Assembly: GCA_036939975.1 (NCBI GenBank)
Contig: JALLPB010000193.1
Coordinates: forward strand, 1-20,576
DNA length: 20,576 nucleotides
Source of the DNA: Cyclostephanos tholiformis
Taxonomy: Eukaryota > Bacillariophyta > Thalassiosirophyceae > Thalassiosirales > Thalassiosiraceae
Reading direction: 5' to 3'
Each line of letters begins with the position of its first letter. Position 1 is the stretch's first letter. The notes below the pieces were generated by a model. That model was given only the letters and a program-made list of their open reading frames with translations, ran no database searches and was not told the origin of the DNA. Below are positions 13,501-20,576 of this stretch, in pieces. Position numbers and translations under genes: made by a program.

Positions 13501-16427
13501 TCCAACTCTGCCCGAGAATCGTTTGACCTTGCCAAACCTTTGTTCAAGCGCTTTCGGTGCTTCTTGTTATCTATTCCTATATTTATTGACGTCTTCATAG
13601 TAACAACTTGATACCGTCGAAAAATGTTGAGGGAGTTATCAACAAGAATGGAGGTGACCAAGTCAGATTTTTGTTTGTCATGAGTAGAGGTGCCCTCCTG
13701 ATTGGCTTCGGCCAATTTTATCACTTCCAAAAATAGAGCGCGTGCCGTTGACAAAGGAATGTAATGACACACTTTTGGTAGCGCGAAACAGGCAGAGAAC
13801 TTGCGATGAACCAATTCTTGAGCACCATTTTTTTCGTCGTAGTCTACTCCTTTACAGCTGCTCGCACTTCCTCCAACTTTATGATGGAATGCTTTGACAT
13901 ATGCCTCAATACACTGAAGAAGCAATGCTCTCAATGCGAGAACACCTTTCCGCTCGGCTTCGCAATGAAATTGGTACGACTGCTCCTGATCCTTGACACT
14001 GTTTTCATCAAACTGTACCATGTTATTTGTCTTCTCCTTGGATAAACTATAATGCGAAATGCTCGCATCGTCAAAATTAATTTTGATTTTTCCATCGCCG
14101 ATGTACTCTGAATAATGAGCGCGCGCAACCGACCACAGTCGTTCTTCCCAATTGTCAACATCCTCATCTTCAATGTCGATAGTAGAGGTGTCACTAAGAT
14201 CATCGCCACCGTCAACGTCGGTGTCAGAAGCAGATCGTCCTTGATTGTTGTCTGTAATCCCTTCGTTTAGGTCGGCGTCATCAGCTTCTCCGCCCAGGAC
14301 GGCAACGCCTGTCAATCGTCGTTTTGGGTTTATCTTTTTGGAATAAACTGTCGTGGTATCATGTCGAAACCACCCCTCGGCATCGAGATCTTTTATCCAC
14401 CAAACAGTGGATGATGAGCCATCGCTGTCATCATCTGTGTCATCTCGTCTTGTCAACGCGGTTGATTTGCGCTTCTTTTTCGAAAGCGATGCACCACCAG
14501 TTTCACCTTCGCAGTCCCTGGCATCACCGTCCATGTCATCGACACCAAACCCAAGTCTCGCTAAATTAGAGAGAGTTTCTTTAAACTCATTCCCGTCATC
14601 GAACAAGCATGTCCCAGAGGATGCACTGTCCTCTTCGTCCGAAGATGAAACGTCATCGCATTCCCTGCTTCCTCTCCTACTTCCATCACCAGTGGTAGAT
14701 CCCACAGTCGACAATGAGGCCGTCGCATTCCTCCTCCTCCTCCTCATCCTATTCCTCCTCCTGCCGCCGCCACCGCCTTCATGCAACAGTAACGAGCCAA
14801 TACTATCATCGCTTATTTCATGTTCCTCCTGGTGGTCATTTCTGGCGATTGCCACGGGGCGAAATCTTTTGGGGAGGCGGAACGACGAATCCTTCTTTGA
14901 AGTCGATAAGGTCGACGTCATCGTTACCCCCGACGACTGTTGCGACGGGGAAGAGATCGACGCCTGCGACATCAAAGAATTTCGGCTCGCCGAGCTAAGC
15001 GAGCGGATCAGTCGACGGGGGGAGTGTGACGACAATCCCGAGGACTTCGACAAGTCATCGTCATCGTTATCGTCGTCATTGTCATCATCTTCATCTCCTC
15101 CACCTCCACCTTTACTCCTCCTTCGCATACCCTTAGTTTCGCGAGTACCTGGACGAGAATACAGAAATGTTGAGAGTGCAGATTTGCTATTGCTCCATCC
15201 TCCTCCTCCTCCCGATCTTCCGCTTCTACTCGAAACGTCAAGCAGTCCACCATAGCTTGATTCATCGTCGGAAGTTAACCGACTTCTTTGCAGGGGCGCA
15301 GGTTGTTGTTGTGGTTGTTGCTGCTGGCGACGAATCGAATGCGACGAGATGGACTGTCCACCACTGACGATGTAATCTTGCTGTAGTTGTTGCGGTCGCC
15401 GCTTACGCACGGAATCCAACGAGATGGATTGTCCGCTACCGATCATGTAATCATCATCGTTGTCGTCATCATTTTTGTCGCCGTCGTTGTTGAATGTGAC
15501 GTCGTCACTAACGTCACGTTCGCGCGAGAAGTAGTCCCCACTCCCACCCACGGGTAGGAGCGACATGAAGGCCCCGAGGATGCCACCCTCGGCATTTGGT
15601 CGATCCGAATTCCACCCTCCGACGGAATAGCAGTCATCGTCGTATCCGTTATCACGTCGATCGTCAACGTCGTGTCCCGAGTTCGTTGGAGCGTCCCGAT
15701 CAATATTGTCGAGGCTCCTCCCTTTCGTTGTCGTTCCCCCCCCCCTCGTCAACATCGCCATCTCAGCTAAGGGTACGTCGTTCGCGCTCACGCTCCGACG
15801 ATGATTCATCCGACCGAGGACGCGATCACGCCCCCCCCCCACCCCCCCTCCTCCTCCTCCTGCCCACGGCGATGATTGCTCCCTCTTCGATGCGGAGAGA
15901 AGCGACGACGCTCTGCCCCCCCTGCTATTCAAGGAGGAGGAGGAAGACGCGACCCTACGGGGGGAGGTTTGAGCATTATGATGGTGTTTCCGGGGGGCCG
16001 GTCGTTGTTGCTGTTGCTGTTGTTGTTGCTGTTGCCGTCGCCTCGTGCCTTGGATGGATGTATCCATCCAATCGTGTTGATGAGGTAGATCATCGGCGTG
16101 TATGCTTCCCCGCCGACGGTTGCGTTGCTGTTGTTGTTGAAGGAGACGATGATGATGATGATGATGCTGATGATGATGCTGGAACTGGGCGAGACGATCG
16201 GCCGCTCGACCGCCGTTGCGTTGCCCGGGGGGGACGGAGCCCCACTCCGGACGCATGCGACGACGGCCGACGTAGTTATTGGGGTTATTGATGATAAAAT
16301 CATCATAATTATCAACACATTCGTGGAATGACATCTTAGTCGGGGACAACGATGACGACATAGGTCTCGATCCCCGTCGTCCCCCTCGCTCGTCCCTTTT
16401 AGGGCCGTCGGAGGCGGGAGGGTCCAT
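1511..16427 (-). CDS. Giant TPR-repeat protein, five exons, about 4861 aa
   Basis: Spliced CDS: 16427-7797, 7703-6528, 6450-6132, 6054-2680, 2595-1511 (14586 nt, frame kept throughout, TAA stop). The start ATG has a good context (AACAATGG). Residues 1-670 are low-complexity: His-rich near 84-93, a Q10 run at 132-141, Gly and Ser runs, acidic runs near 445-458, and basic patches. Residues about 675-1250 form a more ordered region that I do not recognise. TPR-like helices begin near 1250 and clear repeats near 1380, running almost to the end with a 42-residue spacing. Examples are LGNCFRELADFENSFDC and IGNLLREVGDLDAAQLKFEQ, with linkers of the type LG-x-x-H-x-x-VA. This is the kinesin-light-chain style (TPR_10/TPR_12). 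TPR arrays form superhelical binding surfaces, so a scaffold or adaptor role is inferred. No catalytic domain, signal peptide or membrane segment was seen. Partners and location are unknown. Confidence 0.88.
2596..2679 (-). other. Intron 4 of the TPR gene (84 nt, phase 1)
   Basis: The donor is ATTAGCG|GTGAGT. The acceptor is ATTTCTGCTAG|AACGG. The split codon G|AA gives Glu, so the join reads YLGCIS-E-RKGEYDFAVECL, a complete TPR. Retention would stop translation after five codons. Confidence 0.88.
6055..6131 (-). other. Intron 3 of the TPR gene (77 nt, phase 1)
   Basis: The donor is CCTGAAG|GTAAGG and the acceptor is CATGAATTAG|ATGCGG. The split codon G|AT gives Asp, so the join reads VDKPE-D-AVLMYREAI, a standard TPR turn and helix. 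A nearer AG at 6081-6080 would put the downstream exon out of frame, which selects this acceptor. Confidence 0.82.
6451..6527 (-). other. Intron 2 of the TPR gene (77 nt, phase 0)
   Basis: The donor is GAG|GTGAGA. The acceptor is TTTCTTTTCAG|TCT, with a clear pyrimidine tract. The join reads ...DERHAME then SYREAIESGG, matching the turn and second helix of a TPR. Confidence 0.88.
7704..7796 (-). other. Intron 1 of the TPR gene (93 nt, phase 0)
   Basis: The donor is AAC|GTGAGT and the acceptor is CTTTTAAG|ATG. Splicing joins ...GRALVN to MGQLYFDQELYV and restores a TPR helix pair. Unspliced, the frame runs 17 more codons and stops at 7743, giving a truncated 2894-residue product. Confidence 0.88.
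15054..15095 (-). repeat. Acidic Asp/Glu/Asn codon run
   Basis: GAT, GAC and AAT codons encode an unbroken acidic stretch at residues about 445-458, directly after a Gly run. It continues the simple-sequence character of the N-terminal region. Confidence 0.8.
15303..15452 (-). repeat. Tandem 75-nt duplication encoding two 25-aa units
   Basis: Residues 326-350 (starting DYMIGSGQSIS) and 351-375 (starting DYIVSGGQSIS) are adjacent copies, each ending in a basic and Gln-rich tail. At DNA level both copies share the core GAGATGGAYTGTCC. The duplication keeps the frame and lies in the disordered N-terminal part of the giant TPR protein. Confidence 0.85.
16005..16034 (-). repeat. Poly-glutamine codon run (Q10)
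   Basis: Ten consecutive CAA/CAG codons in minus orientation encode residues 132-141 of the giant TPR protein. Mixed codons make it an imperfect trinucleotide repeat. A shorter Q run lies at residues 97-101. Confidence 0.9.
16149..16178 (-). repeat. Histidine-rich codon run (H3-Q-H6)
   Basis: Repeated CAT codons with a single CAG encode residues 84-93 of the giant TPR protein. As DNA it is a (GAT)n-like microsatellite on the plus strand. Confidence 0.9.
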
Positions 16428-16654
16428 TGTTTTTACTTCTTTCTTATTTCTTATCTCTTTTCGACCGACCGTTGGGGATTAACTCCCCATCCTTATGTAA
16501 TGCTGACGCTGAGAAAAGGGCCCGGCGATGCAGCTGAATGATGGGAATGGACAACTGTCAGGTCAGATCAGTGTGGCTGAATCCACAATTTCAATTCTTC
16601 CATCCATTTCCCTCTCTATCAGGCTGTGATTTTGTTAGCGGATACGCAGATACG
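16428..16654. promoter_or_regulatory. Probable promoter region of the TPR gene
   Basis: This is the remaining host sequence between the TPR start codon and the left end of the transposon. Immediately upstream of the ATG (minus strand) the leader is purine-rich, with AAGAAA-type repeats. A small inverted repeat, GGGGA-TTAAC-TCCCC, lies at 16474-16488. I see no TATA box. The promoter role rests on position alone. Confidence 0.45.
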
Positions 16655-16689
16655 CAAATACACAAATCACTTGTGCGAAGGTTTTTTTT
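16655..16689 (+). repeat. Left terminal inverted repeat of the Harbinger element
   Basis: It begins CAAATACAC and ends in eight T residues. It pairs imperfectly with 20539-20574: nine of nine bases match at the outer end and about half match further in. Just inside, at 16700-16714, is a 15-mer GTTCGTTCGTGTATT that recurs exactly at 20558-20572 in the same orientation. Confidence 0.6.
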
Positions 16690-16991
16690 GTTCGCGAGTG
16701 TTCGTTCGTGTATTCGGTTTGTGCGAAGTTGTATTTTTTGGCCCCGAATGCGCGGATGCACGGATATTTCATACAAAATGACCAATTTTTTATTTGTGTA
16801 TCTGTATTTTTTTATTTGTCGCACAAATAAATTCTCCACGTGGAGCTTTTATTTGTCGCACAAATAGAAGACTACGAATACACAAATAGAGCTCTCTCCT
16901 TCTATTCTACCATAATTAGCTCTCCGGCGAGATACCTACCCTCTCTTCCTCTCGCTCTCTCCTGCTCGTTCCTGCCGGTGTTCTGCTCGTC
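16690..16991 (+). promoter_or_regulatory. Subterminal repeats and transposase promoter region
   Basis: This contains two exact 20-bp direct repeats, TTTTATTTGTCGCACAAATA (16810-16829 and 16847-16866). Each carries an ATTTGT/ACAAAT inverted core around CGC. Between them sits a perfect 12-bp palindrome, CTCCACGTGGAG (16834-16845), with a CACGTG core. Related AATACACAAATAG sequence follows at 16878-16890. Repeated subterminal motifs next to a transposase are typical candidate binding sites for the transposase or its partner; CACGTG is also a common bHLH/bZIP target. The function is inferred. Confidence 0.55.
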
Positions 16992-18425
16992 ATGAACCCC
17001 CCTCCAGCTGGCGATGCTCTCCCTGCCTTCGATTTTCTATCTGAGTTTTTGCCGGCGCCCGATTTCGGCGGATCGTTCAGGTTCGACGGGCTCTTTAATT
17101 ACGACGACGCTGGCGATTCTCCGCTCATTGGTGGATATGACGACGGCTCGTGCTCGTTCTCTGTCGAGAGCTACGTTCGTGATGGTCGGCGTCGCCTCCG
17201 CCGCCGGAAAAAACGTCGGGCTAGCCGAATGTATCGCAAGGAGAGTGTTTTGACGTCGCCGTGGTTCATCAATTTTCTTCGCCCGGGATTCACCCGAGAT
17301 CTTACCCATGAGCTGTCCAGTTCGGATCGCTTCGGCGAGTTTCGTTCGCTATTTCGGATGAAGCTAGAGAAGGTTGAGGAGCTGACTGATATTCTCATTG
17401 AGCGGGGTTATATTGTGGAGCCGCGGACGTTGAAGTTTCGTGCTGAGTTTCGAGAGCGCAGCGAGCTGTTGGTCATGACTGCGCTTTACCGCTTGGGTAA
17501 TGGAAATTCCTACCGTCAATGCCGCTCAAACACCTATATCAGTGTATCTGAGATAAGGAAGTTTTTTGTAATTTTCCTGGACGCCATCGTTGATATGAGG
17601 GATGAATATGTTTACTTGCCTCGGAATATCACCGAGTTGCGACAATTGACCAAAGACTACGAGGAGCAAGGTTTGCCTGGTTGCACTGGCTCCATGGATG
17701 TTGTCCATGTTAAGTGGTCGCGGTGTCCTACTGGTGATCAAAACAGAGCAAAAGGTAAGGCTGGGTACCCCACTATTGGCTTTGAATGCATAACCAATTA
17801 TCGCCGTCGGATTCTTGGAATATTCGGGCCGCAGTTTGGCACTCGGAACGATAAGGAAATTGTTAAAGTTGACAGCAACGTCCACCTTATTCGTACTGGA
17901 TGGTACAAGGACGTTCGGTGGAGTTACTACAATATGCATGGTCATGTTATGTATGACCGTGGCGTATATTTCATTTGTGATAATGGGTACCTACGCTGGC
18001 CAACGTCGATTTGTCCGTATGAGCGTGCTGACAGCTCTTCCCTCGAGGGGTATTTTTCCACCAACCTGGAGGGTGTGCGGAAGGATGTCGAATGTACATT
18101 CGGCATCTTGAAAAAGCGTTGGAAGATGTTAAACAACGGTCTCGAGTATCGAGACATGAAAGTATGCGAGAAGATATTTGTCACGTGCTGTTGCCTGCAC
18201 AATTTTCTGTTGGAGCAGAGGGACCTCGGTTCGCCAAGAGTCGGGCGTGGTATTCCGATTGGGGACGATGGTGTCTTTTTGGATGGCCATACTGAACGAC
18301 TGGGTACGGCGAGCGAGACTGGTCTGTCCATACAATTTGGGAAGAGGCGTATGTTGTTAGCTACTCACCTCAAAGTCTGTCGTAAGTTGGATAAGAACAA
18401 GTCGACGGATAGTGACGTCTGGTAG
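16992..18425 (+). CDS. PIF/Harbinger DDE transposase (477 aa, intact)
   Basis: The enzyme would cut and rejoin element ends through an RNase H-like DDE nuclease fold (DDE_Tnp_4 / plant transposon protein family). Visible landmarks: a basic patch at residues 66-79 (likely nuclear localisation or DNA contact); a helix-turn-helix-like segment near 155-200, with the family pattern ALYRLGNGNSYRQC; the first catalytic Asp236 in GCTGSMDVVH; the second Asp330 in FICDNGYLRW; the catalytic Glu367 in DVECTFGILKKRW; and a terminal CLHNFLLEQR motif at 401-410. Length is normal for the family. One exon, no internal stop, all three acidic residues present. The start ATG follows a long untranslated stretch of element sequence and I see no better upstream start. 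It converges on the partner gene, whose stop is 48 bp away. Confidence 0.92.
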   Translation: MNPPPAGDALPAFDFLSEFLPAPDFGGSFRFDGLFNYDDAGDSPLIGGYDDGSCSFSVESYVRDGRRRLRRRKKRRASRMYRKESVLTSPWFINFLRPGFTRDLTHELSSSDRFGEFRSLFRMKLEKVEELTDILIERGYIVEPRTLKFRAEFRERSELLVMTALYRLGNGNSYRQCRSNTYISVSEIRKFFVIFLDAIVDMRDEYVYLPRNITELRQLTKDYEEQGLPGCTGSMDVVHVKWSRCPTGDQNRAKGKAGYPTIGFECITNYRRRILGIFGPQFGTRNDKEIVKVDSNVHLIRTGWYKDVRWSYYNMHGHVMYDRGVYFICDNGYLRWPTSICPYERADSSSLEGYFSTNLEGVRKDVECTFGILKKRWKMLNNGLEYRDMKVCEKIFVTCCCLHNFLLEQRDLGSPRVGRGIPIGDDGVFLDGHTERLGTASETGLSIQFGKRRMLLATHLKVCRKLDKNKSTDSDVW

Positions 18426-18473
18426 TAGTTAGACAACTAACATTTTAATGTTAGTAATATTATCCGTTACTTC
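18426..18473. terminator. Convergent 3' ends with AT-rich palindrome
   Basis: Only 48 bp separate the two stop codons of the transposon genes. In the middle is a perfect 9-bp-stem palindrome, ACTAACATT-TT-AATGTTAGT (18436-18455). It reads the same on both strands, so it could help end both transcripts. The two mRNAs must overlap at their 3' ends unless processing is extremely tight. A termination role is inferred. Confidence 0.45.
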
Positions 18474-20334
18474 TTATTCTTCGTCATACTCGATTCCCTC
18501 ATCTGCCAACTGCTCTGATGTCAAACTGAACCCAACTGACACCGGAGTATTCATCTCGCGCACCTCCTCATCGCCCATTCGAGTCATCCTTCCAACCAAT
18601 CCAGCGAGCATTTCGTTGTACGCTGTCTGCCCGTTCATTTCAACAAAAACATCTGCATTCTCCCGTAAAGTTTGAATTTTTGCCTGGATGGTATGAATGG
18701 CAATCTGCGCCGCTTGAGCCTTCATTCCAACCACCCTCGCCTGTTTCAGCTGTTGCTCGACCTCTTTGAACGGATCCGGAGAACGCTTGCACCTAGCCTC
18801 CTCCCTCTCCCCCTCCAGAGTACTACGGCTCTCCTTTCTTGCGTCGATTCTTGTACGACCGGGAGGTAGGTCCAGCGGACGCATGCTGATGTCCTTGCAG
18901 TCCTTATGGACAAAGCAGGCAAGCATATACTTGCAGACGGAAGATGTAAGCCACCACTTATCGCTGATATGTGCGCGGACGGACAACGGATCGTCGTAAT
19001 CGACACCGTCTTCATTCTACGAAGACAAATATTCTTGTTAGTTTGATGATCAAAGACATAATAACATAAAAAACACATTACATTACCGGATGTTTCTCAC
19101 GCCAAAGTGCTTCCACCAGAGGCGTCTTCATATGTTTGAGCTGATTTGATCCACTTGGGAGCGCCGCAAGGCTACCAACCCCAGGAATCTTTTTGGAAAA
19201 GTTACGGAGCTCCCGCAGCTCCGCCTCATACTTCCTCCACAAACTGGTTCCCGTATTATCTTTCTTCGCGCCTTTGTAACGCATCCGCATGTTCTGGCGT
19301 ACGTGCTCGCTAGAAAACATTGAATCCTCGATCTCATCGATAGTAGCATTGTACTTTGCAAAATACACACGCTCCTTCTTTTCCTTCTTCATGGGGTCCA
19401 TCCCTCTAACCGCCGCTCCCGCCTCGACAAGAATGCACATCTCGACACTAGCGCGGTTACCCTCCGTAATAAGGTTCCCCTCCATGTAGTGTTTCAGTCG
19501 ATCAAAAAAGGAATACCTGCTCACCTCGTTGTCGGTCGGCGTCGGAGGTTCATCATCGCCATCACGGGAGAACAACGGACTCTCCTCCTCTGCACTGATC
19601 TCCTCCTCGGACAATCCCGTGGTCTTGGCCCCCAACACGTGTGGAGGAGAAGAAAGGTGAAAGGAATCAGAATCCTCCTCATCAGCATCGGCGATGCTTG
19701 ACGCGTCGCCACGTCCATGCGACTCAGAAACAGCCTTAAATTTCTGCGGAGAGTGCCTAGCCTGACCTCGCGGATAAGAAGGCGGATGTCCACCGGAAGG
19801 AGGACGTGAGACCATACCCGTCAACGAATCGTACGACAAGCACGGGGTCGCCTTCAACTCCGCAACCTGCTCTGGATCGAGCATAATGTCCTTCCGCCCA
19901 GGACGCCCACTCCCACAAATTGCACACTTGCCGAGCAACGCGCCGCCATCCCCAACATAGCACAATGCGTGGCAACAGGTGGAATACCACGCATTCCACA
20001 AGGGGGGGATGTCGAGATTCTTGGGGGGCAGGTCGGCGGTAGTAGACTCGGCAGCACCAGCACACGGCGCAACGACAGAAGCGTTGATCTCGGCATCCTG
20101 CGGCGCAACGCTCGCAACGGGAACACGCTCCAGAGGCGATAGCTGCGCCGCAATCCTGTCGTTTGCGACAGTCTTGGCGTCTCGCCTGGGAGACTCACGG
20201 GTGGGCGCAGCCGCCGCCTGAATCGCGGCATCGGCCTTCTTGTTCTTCTTGGCTGCGGCAACTTTGGCAGGATGATTAGACCCAACCGAGACGCTACCCT
20301 TGCCGCGCAGACCGGCGGCGACCTTGGGAGGCAT
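18474..20334 (-). CDS. Harbinger partner protein, two exons, 596 aa
   Basis: Spliced CDS: 20334-19087 and 19016-18474. The chosen start is MPPKVAAG, with good context (TACCATGC); the frame is open further upstream but runs into the terminal repeat. I do not recognise the family. Residues 1-60 are Ala/Lys-rich and basic. Residues 120-140 hold a CCHxxC-x11-CxxC cluster that may bind zinc. Residues 216-270 are acidic and disordered. Residues 272-416 are probably helical, with LWRKYEAELRELRNFSKKIP and, before the splice, HMKTPLVEALWREKHP. After the splice come ISDKWWLTSSVCKYMLACFV and a long amphipathic helix at about 496-560, a coiled-coil candidate. Harbinger elements need a second protein that helps the transposase enter the nucleus and bind ends; usually it carries Myb/SANT, which I cannot see here. 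That role is inferred from position. Confidence 0.82.
19017..19086 (-). other. Intron of the Harbinger partner gene (70 nt, phase 0)
   Basis: The donor is CATCCG|GTAATG and the acceptor is GTCTTCGTAG|AATGAA. Splicing joins WREKHP to NEDGVDYDDPLSVRAH. Without it the upstream frame ends two codons after the donor. The intron is AT-rich (clear contrast to the exons), as expected. Confidence 0.87.
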
Positions 20335-20538
20335 GGTAGAACGACGGAGGTTGCACCGAGAGAGCTTAGATACTCGCCGGGGGGGGGACGACGCCGTCGA
20401 CGTCAACCTCGAAAATTTGTGAGGTGGGAGGCATGCACCAAAAATGAGAGGTGGCACATCTGCGCACCTGCGCATTTGTTTTCTGCGCGCACAACAAATA
20501 CACCAAAAAATGCGCCTCCACACAAAAGACACCATCCG
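20335..20538 (-). promoter_or_regulatory. 5' flank of the Harbinger partner gene
   Basis: This is non-coding element sequence between the partner gene's ATG and the right terminal repeat. It contains a GC-rich block with a G run (20380-20387) and, further out, GCGCATTTG and GCGCGCACAACAAAT, which resemble the ATTTGTCGCACAAAT repeats at the left end of the element. The similar motifs at both ends support shared binding sites. The frame stays open through this region, but its content is repeat-like rather than protein-like. Confidence 0.4.
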
Positions 20539-20574
20539 AAAAAAAATGTTCCTCACTGTTCGTTCGTGTATTTG
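20539..20574 (-). repeat. Right terminal inverted repeat of the Harbinger element
   Basis: Read on the minus strand it starts CAAATACAC, carries CGAACGAAC, and ends in eight T residues, mirroring 16655-16689 imperfectly. Two more bases (TG on the plus strand) remain before the window ends, so the repeat may extend outward. Confidence 0.55.
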
Positions 20575-20576
20575 TG

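Larger units (their letters stand above)
16655..20574 (+). mobile_element. PIF/Harbinger-type DNA transposon, near complete
   Basis: A Harbinger-like DDE transposase and a second, convergent ORF are bracketed by degenerate inverted ends. The left end (16655-16689) and the right end (20574-20539, read in reverse complement) both start CAAATACAC, share scattered positions over the next 18 bases, including GTG at bases 19-21, and reach a T8 tract at base 28 or 29. The window ends two bases past the right arm, so the true right boundary and any 3-bp target-site duplication (usual for this superfamily) cannot be seen. The left boundary could also lie slightly further out, in the GATACGCA-rich bases at 16641-16654. 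Both genes are open, which suggests a young insertion. Confidence 0.78.

Noticed and set aside
14353..16291. Long plus-strand open frames (300 and 231 codons) opposite the N-terminal part of the TPR gene
   Set aside because: They are antisense shadows of the low-complexity coding strand: simple Ser, Leu, Pro and Asp runs with no domain, produced by GAT/CAG/GGN codon repeats on the other strand.
18474..18986. Independent small gene of 170 codons in the transposon
   Set aside because: The start is a TTG. The frame is open back to a splice acceptor at 19017 that joins in phase 0 to the upstream exon.
20335..20556. N-terminal extension of the Harbinger partner protein to the window edge
   Set aside because: The first codon there is GTG, and the sequence overlaps the terminal repeat and GC-rich flank. 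The ATG at 20334 has a good context and starts protein-like sequence.

Overview
This is eukaryotic nuclear DNA, probably from a stramenopile and most plausibly a diatom. That placement is inference from short introns (70-93 nt) with GT...AG borders, long coding exons, kinesin-light-chain-like TPR arrays and a PIF/Harbinger element; no marker gene fixes the species. The window holds three protein-coding genes, and two of them belong to a DNA transposon.

Layout. Positions 1-1510 hold no gene I can support, only a snap-back inverted repeat (601-688) and a two-copy tandem repeat (1423-1480) that probably lies in the 3' UTR of the next gene. Positions 1511-16427 (minus strand) are best read as ONE giant gene of five exons and four short introns. 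It encodes about 4861 residues: a roughly 670-residue low-complexity N-terminus (His, Gln, Gly and Asp runs and a tandem 25-residue duplication), a roughly 600-residue region of unknown nature, and a very long array of 42-residue-period TPRs running to the C-terminus. A simple ORF view breaks this gene into several pieces, but every junction has good splice signals, keeps the frame, and rejoins a split TPR.

From about 16655 to the end of the window (20574) lies a PIF/Harbinger-type DNA transposon. It has degenerate terminal inverted repeats of about 35 bp, a plus-strand DDE transposase (16992-18425, intact, catalytic residues visible) and a convergent minus-strand partner gene (20334-18474, two exons, 596 residues). 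The two stop codons are 48 bp apart around a perfect AT-rich palindrome. The left end of the element lies about 230 bp upstream of the giant gene's start codon, so the TPR gene and the transposase share one divergent intergenic region.

How the genes relate. In Harbinger elements the transposase works with a second element-encoded DNA-binding or nuclear-import partner, and the 596-residue protein occupies that position. It shows no Myb/SANT signature I can recognise, and instead has a Cys/His cluster and a C-terminal helical region. The giant TPR protein is a host gene, probably a protein-interaction scaffold. No RNA genes or CRISPR arrays were seen.
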